This document shows positions 1-6,306 of a stretch of DNA of 13,473 nt, piece by piece. Position numbers and translations under genes: made by a program. The DNA is from Comamonadaceae bacterium (GTDB lineage Bacteria > Pseudomonadota > Gammaproteobacteria > Burkholderiales > Burkholderiaceae_C), in NCBI GenBank assembly GCA_947458305.1, contig CANGZO010000035.1, forward strand, positions 1 to 13,473, written 5' to 3'. The stretch's first letter is position 1, and the number at the start of each line of letters is the position of its first letter. Below the pieces are notes generated by a model. The model saw only the letters and a program-made list of their open reading frames with translations. It was not told the DNA's origin and searched no databases.

Positions 1-8
1 CCGAGCGA

Positions 9-33
9 GGCCTCAGCTCTTTACCCAGAGGCC
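9..33. other. Possible hairpin upstream of flgM
   Basis: GGCCTC at 9-14 can pair with GAGGCC at 28-33 across a 13-base loop. No T-tract follows, so it is not a standard terminator. It may be the remnant of a read-through or attenuator signal after the gene upstream of flgM (flgA would be usual there, but lies outside the window). The same six-base arms form the real terminator after flgN. Weak evidence: a six-base stem can arise by chance. Confidence 0.25.
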
Positions 34-49
34 AGAAAAGAGAATCACC

Positions 50-352
50 ATGACCGATCCCATATCCAGTTTCCGCCGGATTGCCCAAATGGACACGCCC
101 AGTCGCCCTGCGGCGGCCAAGGTGTCGGAGCGCCCATCGGATGCGATGTCTGAAGCGGCGGTCAAACCGGCAGGCATGCAAACGGACCAGCTTCAGTTGA
201 GCGAAGTGGCCCAAAAAGCCATGCAAGAGCCTGAGTTTGACCGTGCCAAAGTTGAATCCATCAAATTGGCCATTCAGCAGGGCTTGTACCCGGTTGACTC
301 CCGACGAATCGCAGAGAATTTTGTGGCCATCGAAAAGATGATCAAAGGTTGA
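50..352 (+). CDS. flgM: Anti-sigma-28 factor FlgM
   Basis: Negative regulator of flagellin synthesis. FlgM binds the flagellar sigma factor FliA (sigma-28) in the cytoplasm and is exported through the finished hook-basal body, which releases FliA for late genes. At 100 residues it has the usual family length. The N-terminal half is polar and low in complexity, as expected for the disordered export-competent part. The C-terminal half (about residues 45-98) carries the conserved FlgM pattern: LQLSEVAQKAM, then FDRAKVESIKLAIQQGLYPVDSR, then AENFVAIEK, which form the sigma-binding helices. The start ATG at 50 is preceded only by a weak GAGA-like site. flgN begins about 5 bases after the stop, so the two genes are one unit ending at the terminator near 826. 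Its own promoter probably lies to the left of the window. Confidence 0.95.
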   Translation: MTDPISSFRRIAQMDTPSRPAAAKVSERPSDAMSEAAVKPAGMQTDQLQLSEVAQKAMQEPEFDRAKVESIKLAIQQGLYPVDSRRIAENFVAIEKMIKG

Positions 353-356
353 TGCC

Positions 357-797
357 TTGGTGCCCTCGATGAACGATGCCCTCAACGCCACCAGCGACAC
401 TTCATGGTCGAAGGTATCGATCGATGCCGCCCAAGAGGATGCGTCTCGCCTTGGGGCTTTGTTGCAATTGGAGTTCGAGGCCCTGAAATCGCGTGACTTG
501 TCGGCCTTCGATGCCTTGCAACTGGAGCGGGGCGAAGTCTTGACCCGTCTGGCGCAGGTGGCCGATGCCGTCAGTGCCCAGGATCCGGTGCCCGCTTGGT
601 GGGATGCTTTGTTGCCGGGCCTTGCCCAGTGCAAGCAAGACCATTTGCGCAACATCCAGTTGCTGCAGCGGCAGATGCAGGCGGTCAAAGGGGCTTTGCA
701 GGCCTTGCAGGGTGAATCTGCGGTCTCTGTGGATTTGTACGACCGTTTGGGTCAGGTGTCTCGCCGTCAAGGGGTTGGGGCTTATCTGGCGGCTTGA
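357..797 (+). CDS. flgN: Flagellar export chaperone FlgN
   Basis: FlgN is the cytoplasmic chaperone for the hook-filament junction proteins FlgK and FlgL and delivers them to the export gate. The 142-146 residue length, almost all-helical composition, position directly after flgM and N-terminal pattern (LGALLQLEFEALKSRDLSAFDAL, then ERGEVLTRLAQVADAV) fit the family. Sequence identity in this family is always low, so context carries much of the call. Two starts are possible: TTG at 357, with AAAGG about 8 bases upstream overlapping the end of flgM, or ATG at 369, which has no evident ribosome site. I give the TTG start because of the AAAGG spacing, without certainty. The gene is followed by an intrinsic terminator at 826-850. 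Confidence 0.87.
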   Translation: MVPSMNDALNATSDTSWSKVSIDAAQEDASRLGALLQLEFEALKSRDLSAFDALQLERGEVLTRLAQVADAVSAQDPVPAWWDALLPGLAQCKQDHLRNIQLLQRQMQAVKGALQALQGESAVSVDLYDRLGQVSRRQGVGAYLAA

Positions 798-825
798 TTT
801 GCTGGAACTGATCTGTTGAGTGTTG

Positions 826-850
826 GGCCTCCGATGTGAGGCCGTTTTTG
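826..850 (+). terminator. Intrinsic terminator of flgMN
   Basis: A perfect six-base GC-rich stem (GGCCTC at 826-831, GAGGCC at 838-843) with a six-base loop is followed by GTTTTTG, with the T-run at 845-849. This is a classic Rho-independent terminator for flgM-flgN on the + strand. On the opposite strand no T-run follows the stem, so it probably does not end the converging fliK transcript efficiently. Confidence 0.85.
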
Positions 851-881
851 TTGGTGCGATAGAGCGCAACACGGACCCGAA

Positions 882-1163
882 TCAAAGGTTTTGTTTTTCG
901 TCCCCAGGGCGCATGCCCTTGAGCCAATAAACCCACGACAAAATGACAGCCACCGCGGTGAAAAGCTCCGGTGGGATTTCTTTGTCGATGTCGATGCGGC
1001 TCAAGAGGGCCAACAACTGGGGGTCTTCGGCCACGTAAACCCCGTGCCTTTGGGCTTCTTCGATGATTTTTTGTGCCAACTCTGCATCGCCCTTGGCGGT
1101 GACCACGGGGGTGGTGTTTTTGCCATATTCCAGCGCAATGGCTTCTTTGATGGGTGGTCTCAT
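882..1163 (-). CDS. Stand-alone FlhB C-terminal-domain protein (FlhB paralogue)
   Basis: A 93-residue protein matching the cytoplasmic C-terminal domain of FlhB/YscU export-switch proteins and nothing else of FlhB. Visible family signatures are EYGKNTTPVVTAKGDAELAQ (residues 12-31), the GVYVAEDPQLLALL stretch, and IPPELFTAVAVILSWVYWLKG near the end. The four transmembrane helices are absent, and so is the NPTH cleavage loop: the protein starts just after where NPTH would be. It thus resembles the cleaved FlhB-CC fragment encoded as a separate gene. In other bacteria such proteins (often called FhlB or FlhX) can stand in for FlhB-CC in hook-length control. The start ATG at 1163 overlaps the fliK stop by four bases (ATGA at 1160-1163), so it is translationally coupled to fliK, its likely functional partner. 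It is separate from the full flhB at 12893. Confidence 0.85.
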   Translation of the reverse strand: MRPPIKEAIALEYGKNTTPVVTAKGDAELAQKIIEEAQRHGVYVAEDPQLLALLSRIDIDKEIPPELFTAVAVILSWVYWLKGMRPGDEKQNL

Positions 1164-2278
1164 GTCTGGATGTCCACCAGGCTGCCCTGTTGTGGCGCTT
1201 GCCAGGGTATGGGCTCTGAGGGACCTGGCCCGTGCACGATGAGCAGCCGGGTCATGTGCAGCCCGGCACTGTCCAGTTCGTGCTCCAGGTTGACCGTCTG
1301 TTCTTTGGCGCGTTTGACGACGTCTTCGCGCAAGGCCCACATGATCATGTCGACATCGGTGTCGTTGCTGATTCGGGTTTGGAGCCAAACCTCGCCCAAG
1401 TCTCGGTTGCGTGTGTGCAAATGGATGATGAAGGGGGCTTTTTCTTCGCCGGGTTGACGGCGTTGTCGCACAAACCGCATGGCGACAGGTTCTGCGTCGA
1501 CAAAGGGCAACATCATGGAGAACATCACCTCGCGGCCCATCAAAGATTCGGCCGCTGTCAGTTGCCTCGATTCGATGTCGTCGATCGCATCTTGCACGCT
1601 GCTGGCCTCTTGTGCGTCCATGCTCTGCAACAAGAGCAAGAGCTGGCGCAGGGTGGTTTTGAGGTCCACCGGCCCCTCGCTTTGGCCTTTGGACGCCAAG
1701 TTCTCGTTGAACCATCCGCTGCGCAACATCCACTGGCTGAGTTTTTCTGGACTCAGGTGCGCCATGCTGGGCCGAGACCTTTGCCAGTTTTGTAAATTCA
1801 GGAGCTCGGGCGTGGCAGGGCTGAGGCTTCTCAACAAACTGTCGAAGCCCCCTGGCCGCAACAGCAAGGCCAGGGCGTTCATGTCCGGGGGCCTGAAAAG
1901 CAGCTGCTGCAGGCGATTGGGCAGTTGTGCTTGCGCCAGGGGCTGACCCAGTATGGGAGCGGCTTGCGCTTGCAAGGGCCGCAACAAGATGGAGCCGTCG
2001 CTTTGCAATTGGACGCGAAACAAGGCGGTGTCGCCAGCGGCCAGGCGCAAGCCGGCAGGCAGTTCTTTGGGCAGGTCGATGTGTTTGCCGAGAAAAGCCG
2101 AGTCTTGCAGATTCAGGCGAATGCGTTCCGGCCGGGACTCCACCATGGCTTGAATGACTTGGCCATCTTTCAGGCCCAAATCGGCAGCCGTGCGCTCGAC
2201 CACCAAGGGGAGCTTTCCATCCAGGTAAATGGTCGGAATTTTGGGGGTGAGGTGAGCGGTTTCAGCCCCGGTGATCAT
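1160..2278 (-). CDS. fliK: Flagellar hook-length control protein FliK
   Basis: FliK is an exported molecular ruler that measures the hook and then makes FlhB switch export from hook to filament substrates. The 372-residue protein has a variable Gln/Leu-rich N-terminal and central part. Its C-terminal Flg_hook-type domain (about residues 210-355) includes the segment DLGEVWLQTRISNDTDVDMIM, matching the LGEV core of FliK switch domains. I chose ATG at 2278 (protein starting MITGAETAHL). Extending upstream in frame would run into the preceding gene and adds a region (MKPPPRPSKRH...) that looks like a frame shadow. No strong ribosome site is seen; the preceding stop is 19 bases upstream, suggesting coupling. 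The gene downstream encodes an FlhB C-terminal domain and overlaps by ATGA. Confidence 0.85.
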   Translation of the reverse strand: MITGAETAHLTPKIPTIYLDGKLPLVVERTAADLGLKDGQVIQAMVESRPERIRLNLQDSAFLGKHIDLPKELPAGLRLAAGDTALFRVQLQSDGSILLRPLQAQAAPILGQPLAQAQLPNRLQQLLFRPPDMNALALLLRPGGFDSLLRSLSPATPELLNLQNWQRSRPSMAHLSPEKLSQWMLRSGWFNENLASKGQSEGPVDLKTTLRQLLLLLQSMDAQEASSVQDAIDDIESRQLTAAESLMGREVMFSMMLPFVDAEPVAMRFVRQRRQPGEEKAPFIIHLHTRNRDLGEVWLQTRISNDTDVDMIMWALREDVVKRAKEQTVNLEHELDSAGLHMTRLLIVHGPGPSEPIPWQAPQQGSLVDIQT

Positions 2279-2297
2279 GGCAATGCCCGTCGCGTCT

Positions 2298-2804
2298 TTA
2301 TGGGAAGCGCACCCAGTGGCGTTTGGACTGTTGTGGCGCTTGCTCGGCCGCGGGGGTGGCTTCAACCACTTGAAACAAAGCCACCGTTTCCGGGTATTGG
2401 CTCAGCAGCATGAAGCGCAACTCATCGGCTGTGGGGACCTGCAAGGTGGTGCCTGTGCGCATGGCATGAGCGGCCCCTTTTGGGAAAACCTGCGGGTTCA
2501 CGCTGACAAAGGCGTGGCGTAAAAAATCAGGGTGCAGAGGCAGACCGGGTAGGGCGCGCCGCACGGCCCGGTCCAGGGTCTCGCCCCGCATCACGGTGAT
2601 GGTTCGGCGTTGGCTGCGGTTGGCGGCGCTGGCAGCATCGGTGGGTGCGGCTTGCTGGTGAGGTTCGGCAGAGCCGAGCAAGACGCGCAGGGCCGCAGTG
2701 GAGGGGTCTGAGGCCCAGCTGAGCTGGGTGCACAGCACCAAGGCCATGGGGACCGCCACGGCCTTCAGAAAACGACTGAAGTGAAAGCTATTGTTTTGGG
2801 CCAT
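2298..2804 (-). CDS. Secreted protein with FimV/LysM-like domain
   Basis: A 168-residue exported protein of unassigned function. Residues about 12-32 form a hydrophobic signal sequence (KAVAVPMALVLCTQLSWA), with likely signal-peptidase cleavage after SWA. After a low-complexity linker, residues 67-125 resemble the LysM-like N-terminal domain of FimV: RRTITVMRGETLDRAVRRAL, then VNPQVFPKGAAHAMRTGTTLQVPT, ending in the LQVP typical of this fold. Such domains bind peptidoglycan or anchor to it, so a periplasmic wall-binding role is inferred. I prefer ATG at 2804 over ATG at 2810 because AAGG (2812-2815) lies 7 bases from the former but only 1 base from the latter. It lies 30 bases after flgT and 19 bases before fliK, within the flagellar series, so it may be a ring or pole-anchoring accessory. 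Confidence 0.7.
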   Translation of the reverse strand: MAQNNSFHFSRFLKAVAVPMALVLCTQLSWASDPSTAALRVLLGSAEPHQQAAPTDAASAANRSQRRTITVMRGETLDRAVRRALPGLPLHPDFLRHAFVSVNPQVFPKGAAHAMRTGTTLQVPTADELRFMLLSQYPETVALFQVVEATPAAEQAPQQSKRHWVRFP

Positions 2805-2834
2805 GTGCATGCCTTGGTGTGATGTGGGTGCGTC

Positions 2835-4121
2835 TCAAAGGGGCAGGGCAAGCCATGCGCCTTGCTGCGGCAGACGGGGACCGGCCAGTTGCAGCAGTTC
2901 GGAGCGGTGGTTCCCCACTTTGACCACTTGAGCCAGCGCCAAGTGCTGGGCAACGCCTGCTTCGAGCATACGGCTGGGGATGTGGACAGGGTCGATCAGC
3001 AAGACCCTGTCGCCAGGTCGCAAGCCACTGCCTGCGCCTGCCTGAAGCTGAAAGCTTTCGGTGCCCTCGCGCACCACCTGAAACTGGACCGGTTCGCATT
3101 CGGTGCGCTTTTCCAGTTGTGTGACCCATTGGTTCACTTGGGCTTTGATTTCAGTTTGCAGCTGCTGCTGCCAAAGGCTGGGGCGGTTGGCCATCAGGCT
3201 GGGGTCGATGGTGAAGGTGTGCTCTGCTTGCCAAAGCGCTTGTGTTTGTCCGCCTTGTGTTGTGCTTTGACCCAGGCTGAGCGTCAGTGTCCAGCGCCAA
3301 GGGGCGGGTTTGTCCGGTTGGCTGATGCGTTGCGCCCATGTGCTGGAAACGCTTGACCCATGAGGTTTGAGTGACAGATTCGCGACCCAGGCGCTGCGGG
3401 CTTCTTCGCTGGCGCTCAAAGCCCTGAAGTAGCTGTTGGATACCGGCACCGAGGCCGATTGCACACGCCACCTTTGGGACTGCTGCATGCTTTGATGCCA
3501 TGTCTCGTTGGCCATGTTCAACAACATTTGGCTGGCAAAAAGTTGTGGGCCACTGAAACCTTCTGCCGTGTGTGTTCGGGCCATCAAAGGCAGTCGCCAG
3601 TTCCGCGGCGCTGGACTGCAGGTTTTGTCAGCCTTGTTGGGGCGGTAACCCCATGGCAAAACATCTGCGGTGATTTGGGCGGGTGACTCGTCCTGGGGCA
3701 AATAGGACAAAACACGGATGCCGTTGACCTTGGCTTCGGAATGGAAATGGGCCGTTTCGTGCAAGGCGCCTTGTTGATCGACCCATGCTGTGCTGATCAC
3801 CCGGGTGGGTCGCTCGATGGTGGCATTCAGGATGGCTTGGCGAATGGCGGCCAAATGGGCTTCATGCTCGTTGCCCGATTGAACGGCGCTGGTTTTGTTG
3901 GCGGGTGTTTGAGCGGTCAAGGCAGCCCGAACACCAGGCGTTGCCATGGCCCTGGACGCCAATTCGGTAGGGCTCAGGTTTTGCGCCCAAACGGGCAAAC
4001 TCAACAGGCTGAACCAGCCCAGCAGCACGGTGGGAAAGACGCGCAGACCAGCGCGCACGCCAGACGCTGAACTGGGCTTGTGTGTCAGCGTTCGGCGTTG
4101 TGGGTGCGTTTGCTTGATCAT
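2835..4121 (-). CDS. flgT: FlgT-like flagellar assembly protein
   Basis: Probable FlgT, a periplasmic protein that in Vibrio forms the H-ring around the LP ring and recruits stator-associated parts. The 428-residue length is close to known FlgT. There is an N-terminal signal sequence (hydrophobic residues about 28-44, cleavage after VWA at 46). The N-terminal domain follows, with EAHLAAIRQAILNATIE then WVDQQGALHETAHFHSEAKVNGIRVLSY (residues 87-140), the pattern of the FlgT N-terminal domain. The C-terminal domain carries GSGLRPGDRVLLIDP (residues 364-378), the glycine-rich turn of the FlgT C-terminal domain. The middle part is poorly conserved to my eye. It follows flgP after a 35-base gap, matching the flgP-flgT association known from polar flagella. 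Family assignment is by pattern only. Confidence 0.72.
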   Translation of the reverse strand: MIKQTHPQRRTLTHKPSSASGVRAGLRVFPTVLLGWFSLLSLPVWAQNLSPTELASRAMATPGVRAALTAQTPANKTSAVQSGNEHEAHLAAIRQAILNATIERPTRVISTAWVDQQGALHETAHFHSEAKVNGIRVLSYLPQDESPAQITADVLPWGYRPNKADKTCSPAPRNWRLPLMARTHTAEGFSGPQLFASQMLLNMANETWHQSMQQSQRWRVQSASVPVSNSYFRALSASEEARSAWVANLSLKPHGSSVSSTWAQRISQPDKPAPWRWTLTLSLGQSTTQGGQTQALWQAEHTFTIDPSLMANRPSLWQQQLQTEIKAQVNQWVTQLEKRTECEPVQFQVVREGTESFQLQAGAGSGLRPGDRVLLIDPVHIPSRMLEAGVAQHLALAQVVKVGNHRSELLQLAGPRLPQQGAWLALPL

Positions 4122-4156
4122 GGAGAGTGCCTGCGGACCTGGAGGTCAAATCATTT

Positions 4157-4669
4157 TCAACGGCGCTTGGCGGCCATTTGCCCCAAATACAAAGTGCGCA
4201 AGTCACGCACGACGTGTTGGTCCAAGGACAAAGTCGTTTCGTAAGTGTCATCGCCGACCGGGGTGATGCTGACCAGCACCGCGCCATAGACCACACCTTC
4301 TACCTTGGCCCTGAAGGTGTCGCTCATGATGGTCATGTCGGCCACCGTGGTGGTGGCATCCAGCTGCTGGCCATAAACCTGCTCGGTCAAAGAGCGGTAA
4401 GCATCAAGCTTGGAGGCACGGATCGCGAGCAGGCGTTGCTGTGCTGGGTTTTTGTGGTTTTGGATGCTCACAACGGCGTAGCCCGTGGCGACCAGTGTCT
4501 CTCGCTTTTCGATCAAGGGCGTGATCATGGAGGCGGGGGCAGCGGCAGCGGCAGGTGTAACGGGGGCGGGCGGTTTGTCCTGCGCATTCAGATTCAATGG
4601 AATGGCGTGACAGCCCGTCAGCAACCAAGCGGTCAACAGCGAAGCGGTCAGTTTTTGGGTAGCGGTCAT
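4157..4669 (-). CDS. flgP: FlgP-like outer-membrane lipoprotein (LPP20 family)
   Basis: A 170-residue lipoprotein, first gene of the - strand series. The signal sequence ends in a clear lipobox LLTGC with lipidated Cys20, followed by a Pro/Ala linker. The mature domain carries the LPP20/FlgP signature: TGYAVVSIQNHKNPAQQRLLA then IRASKLDAYRSLTEQVYG (about residues 62-100), and EGVVYGAVLVSITPVGDDTYETTLSL further on. FlgP forms the outermost ring or basal disk beneath the outer membrane in Vibrio and Campylobacter motors. The start at 4669 is fixed by GGAG at 4677-4680 (7 bases away); an in-frame ATG farther upstream would add residues that break the signal peptide. It is transcribed away from the divergent sigma-54 activator gene. 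Confidence 0.8.
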   Translation of the reverse strand: MTATQKLTASLLTAWLLTGCHAIPLNLNAQDKPPAPVTPAAAAAPASMITPLIEKRETLVATGYAVVSIQNHKNPAQQRLLAIRASKLDAYRSLTEQVYGQQLDATTTVADMTIMSDTFRAKVEGVVYGAVLVSITPVGDDTYETTLSLDQHVVRDLRTLYLGQMAAKRR

Positions 4670-4676
4670 TTTGAAT

Positions 4677-4680
4677 CTCC
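4677..4680 (-). promoter_or_regulatory. Ribosome binding site of flgP
   Basis: GGAG on the - strand, seven bases before the ATG at 4669. It decides the flgP start in favour of the copy that begins directly with the lipoprotein signal sequence. Confidence 0.75.
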
Positions 4681-4836
4681 AGAAGCCGATAGGGCGCAAA
4701 TCCAGTGCTGGGCAGACGCACATGGCACATGGTTTGTATCGACATCACTGGCGCCGACTTGAGGTGCTTCGGCTTGAAATAAGCCCATCAGAGCGTTTCT
4801 TGAATACTTAAAAACTCAATTAACAATCAATAATTT

Positions 4837-4853
4837 TACAAAAAATTTTTGTA
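4837..4853. repeat. 17-bp A/T-tract palindrome
   Basis: TACAAAAA and TTTTTGTA form perfect eight-base arms around one central A. It lies in the middle of the AT-rich divergent region, about 90 bases upstream of the sigma-54-like box. It could be an operator for a dimeric regulator or simply a bent A-tract element; the sequence alone does not say which. Confidence 0.45.
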
Positions 4854-4941
4854 TTTCAATAAAATTGATATTATCGATATCCAAGCTGATGAATGATCAG
4901 ATTTGAAGTTTTTATATCATTTTGAAATTTGGCGTTAACTC

Positions 4942-4957
4942 TGGCAGTCCTGACGCT
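4942..4957 (+). promoter_or_regulatory. Sigma-54-like -24/-12 promoter
   Basis: TGGCA at 4942-4946 and GCT at 4955-4957 place the invariant GG and GC pairs at exactly the spacing of the RpoN consensus (TGGCACG-N4-TTGCW). Mismatches are GT for CG after TGGCA, and AC for the TT before GC. Transcription would start near 4968, leaving a leader of about 27 bases to the ATG at 4995. If real, the activator gene downstream is itself RpoN-dependent, possibly autoregulated. Confidence 0.5.
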
Positions 4958-4994
4958 TATTATTCGATAAATTCACCCACCTGTTCAATTGGCC

Positions 4995-6272
4995 ATGCAG
5001 ATGAAAGTCAGCGCTAAAACCCAAATCATTGGTCAAAGCCAAGCCAGTCAGTTTTTGCGTGATTTGATCAAAACTTTGGCGGCCTCTTCATCGACGGCAC
5101 TGGTCACGGGCGAGAGCGGAACGGGCAAAGAGCTGGTGGCACAAGCCCTGCACGCTCAAAGCCCCAGAGCGGCCAGCCCTTTTGTGCCGATCAACTGTGG
5201 GGCCATCCCTCGCGAGTTGATCGAGAGCGAGTTGTTCGGCCACCGAAAAGGCACTTTCACGGGTGCTGTGTCTGATCGCTTGGGGCGTTTTGAGCTGGCC
5301 CATGGCGGCACCTTGTTCTTGGATGAAATCGGTGACTTGCCCATGGACATGCAGGTCAAGCTCTTGCGCGTTTTGCAAGAGCGTTGCATTTTGCCGGTGG
5401 GCGCATCGCGTGAGGTCCATATCGACGTGCGCGTGGTTGCGGCGACCCACAAAAACCTTGAAAACGAAGTCGCTGAGGGGCGTTTCAGGGAAGATCTGTA
5501 CTACCGAATCAATGTCCTGCCGATCACCACCACGCCTTTGCGTGAGCGCCCTGAGGACATAGCGGCTTTGTTGCAGTTCTATGCCGACAAACACGTATTG
5601 CCCGGTTCGCGTCCGCTCAAGTTTGCCCCGGACATGTTGCAGATGTTGCAGGCTTACGCATGGCCAGGTAACGTGCGCGAGCTGTCCAATCTGGTCGACC
5701 GGTTTTCTACGCTGTTTCCTGCTCAAACCTTGCATGTGCAGACAGTTCCTGCCTGCATGATGCCGTCGGGTTTGGCGGCACTCCAAGCCCAAAGCTTGGC
5801 GCAAATGCCGGTCAAGGCGCTCGAAAACCCACTGGGCTTTTTGCAAGGTCCTGCGCCGGAACTAATCGTTGAGCGGGGCGCCACCACCCTGCCTTTGGCC
5901 GATGTGGCGCCCACCGCAACGGATGTGTCCTCTGGGCCTTGGAGCCAGACGGATCCCTTGGCGCATCTGTTTTCTGTCGATGAGGGGGCCGAGTCTTTGG
6001 CCGTGGCCCGGAGTTTGCCCGCAGCGTTGTCGGCGTCCAACGATGAAATGAACGACGTGGAAGAGGTGATTTTGCTGGCGCAGGGGATTCAAACGCTGCC
6101 ACCTGATGGCATCTCTTTGAAGCAGCATTTGATTGAAGTCGAACGCAGTTTGATCGAGCAAGCGCTGACGCGAACGCAAGGCAATGTGTCACAAACCGCC
6201 AAGTTGCTTCAATTGCAAAGAACCACCTTGATCGAAAAGATCAACAAATACGATTTGCGCGGTGTCGGTTGA
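4995..6272 (+). CDS. Sigma-54-dependent Fis-type activator, FleQ/FlrA-like, no receiver domain
   Basis: A 425-residue bacterial enhancer-binding protein, probably the flagellar master or class-II activator. From residue 10 it enters the AAA+ domain directly, with no receiver, GAF or FleQ-type N-terminal domain. Visible motifs: Walker A GESGTGKE (39-46), sigma-54 contact loop GTFTGA (86-91), Walker B LFLDEIGD (107-114), an arginine-finger region GRFREDLYYRINVLPI, and sensor II WPGNVREL (223-230). A long Pro/Ala-rich linker follows (about 245-370). The C-terminal Fis helix-turn-helix (about 375-425) contains SLIEQALTRTQGNVSQTAKLL and RTTLIEKINKYDL, close in style to FleQ. The start could be TTG 4989, ATG 4995 or ATG 5001; none has a good ribosome site. 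A sigma-54-like element lies just upstream. The lack of a receiver implies control by level, ligand or partner rather than phosphorylation. Confidence 0.88.
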   Translation: MQMKVSAKTQIIGQSQASQFLRDLIKTLAASSSTALVTGESGTGKELVAQALHAQSPRAASPFVPINCGAIPRELIESELFGHRKGTFTGAVSDRLGRFELAHGGTLFLDEIGDLPMDMQVKLLRVLQERCILPVGASREVHIDVRVVAATHKNLENEVAEGRFREDLYYRINVLPITTTPLRERPEDIAALLQFYADKHVLPGSRPLKFAPDMLQMLQAYAWPGNVRELSNLVDRFSTLFPAQTLHVQTVPACMMPSGLAALQAQSLAQMPVKALENPLGFLQGPAPELIVERGATTLPLADVAPTATDVSSGPWSQTDPLAHLFSVDEGAESLAVARSLPAALSASNDEMNDVEEVILLAQGIQTLPPDGISLKQHLIEVERSLIEQALTRTQGNVSQTAKLLQLQRTTLIEKINKYDLRGVG

Positions 6273-6274
6273 CG

Positions 6275-6299
6275 GCGTGCACCCGTTCAGGGTGCGCGC
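6275..6299. terminator. Hairpin between convergent genes
   Basis: GCGTGCACCC (6275-6284) and GGGTGCGCGC (6290-6299) form a ten-pair stem with one G-U pair and a five-base loop GTTCA. It begins three bases after the activator stop and ends eight bases before the converging gene's stop. No T-run follows on either strand, so it may act as an RNA 3'-end stabiliser or a weak bidirectional terminator rather than a classic one. Confidence 0.55.
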
Positions 6300-6306
6300 G
6301 CGGTGA

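Larger units (their letters stand above)
4670..4994. other. Divergent AT-rich regulatory region flgP / activator
   Basis: About 325 bases without a gene between two divergent starts. The half nearest flgP (4670-4790) has the base composition of the neighbouring genes. From 4795 to about 4940 the sequence becomes strongly AT-rich, with A- and T-tracts expected to bend DNA. It includes a 17-base palindrome at 4837-4853, the palindrome TATCGATA at 4872-4879, and AATCAATAATTTT at 4825-4837, one base off an IHF consensus. A sigma-54-like element lies at 4942-4957. The layout (activator and bending sites spaced from a -24/-12 box) is typical of regulated sigma-54 promoters. Apart from a poor - strand candidate with 15-base spacing (TTGAAA/TAAAAT, 4833-4859) I found no convincing flgP promoter. 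Confidence 0.6.

Noticed and set aside
882..1163. FlhB-like fragment considered as a pseudogene remnant of flhB
   Set aside because: The frame is intact from its ATG, the conserved C-terminal patterns are kept, and it is coupled to fliK by ATGA, which fits a functional stand-alone protein.
891..1946. Several long + strand open frames opposite fliK and the FlhB-like gene
   Set aside because: They run antisense to genes with recognisable domains and carry no family motifs or ribosome sites.
4723..4738. TGGCACATGGTTTGTA as a second sigma-54 element on the + strand
   Set aside because: The -24 half is nearly perfect, but the required GC of the -12 half is GT, and it lies more than 250 bases from the activator start.
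4771..4788. Possible - strand -24/-12 element in front of flgP
   Set aside because: The GG and GC pairs have the right spacing, but the flanking bases fit the consensus poorly.
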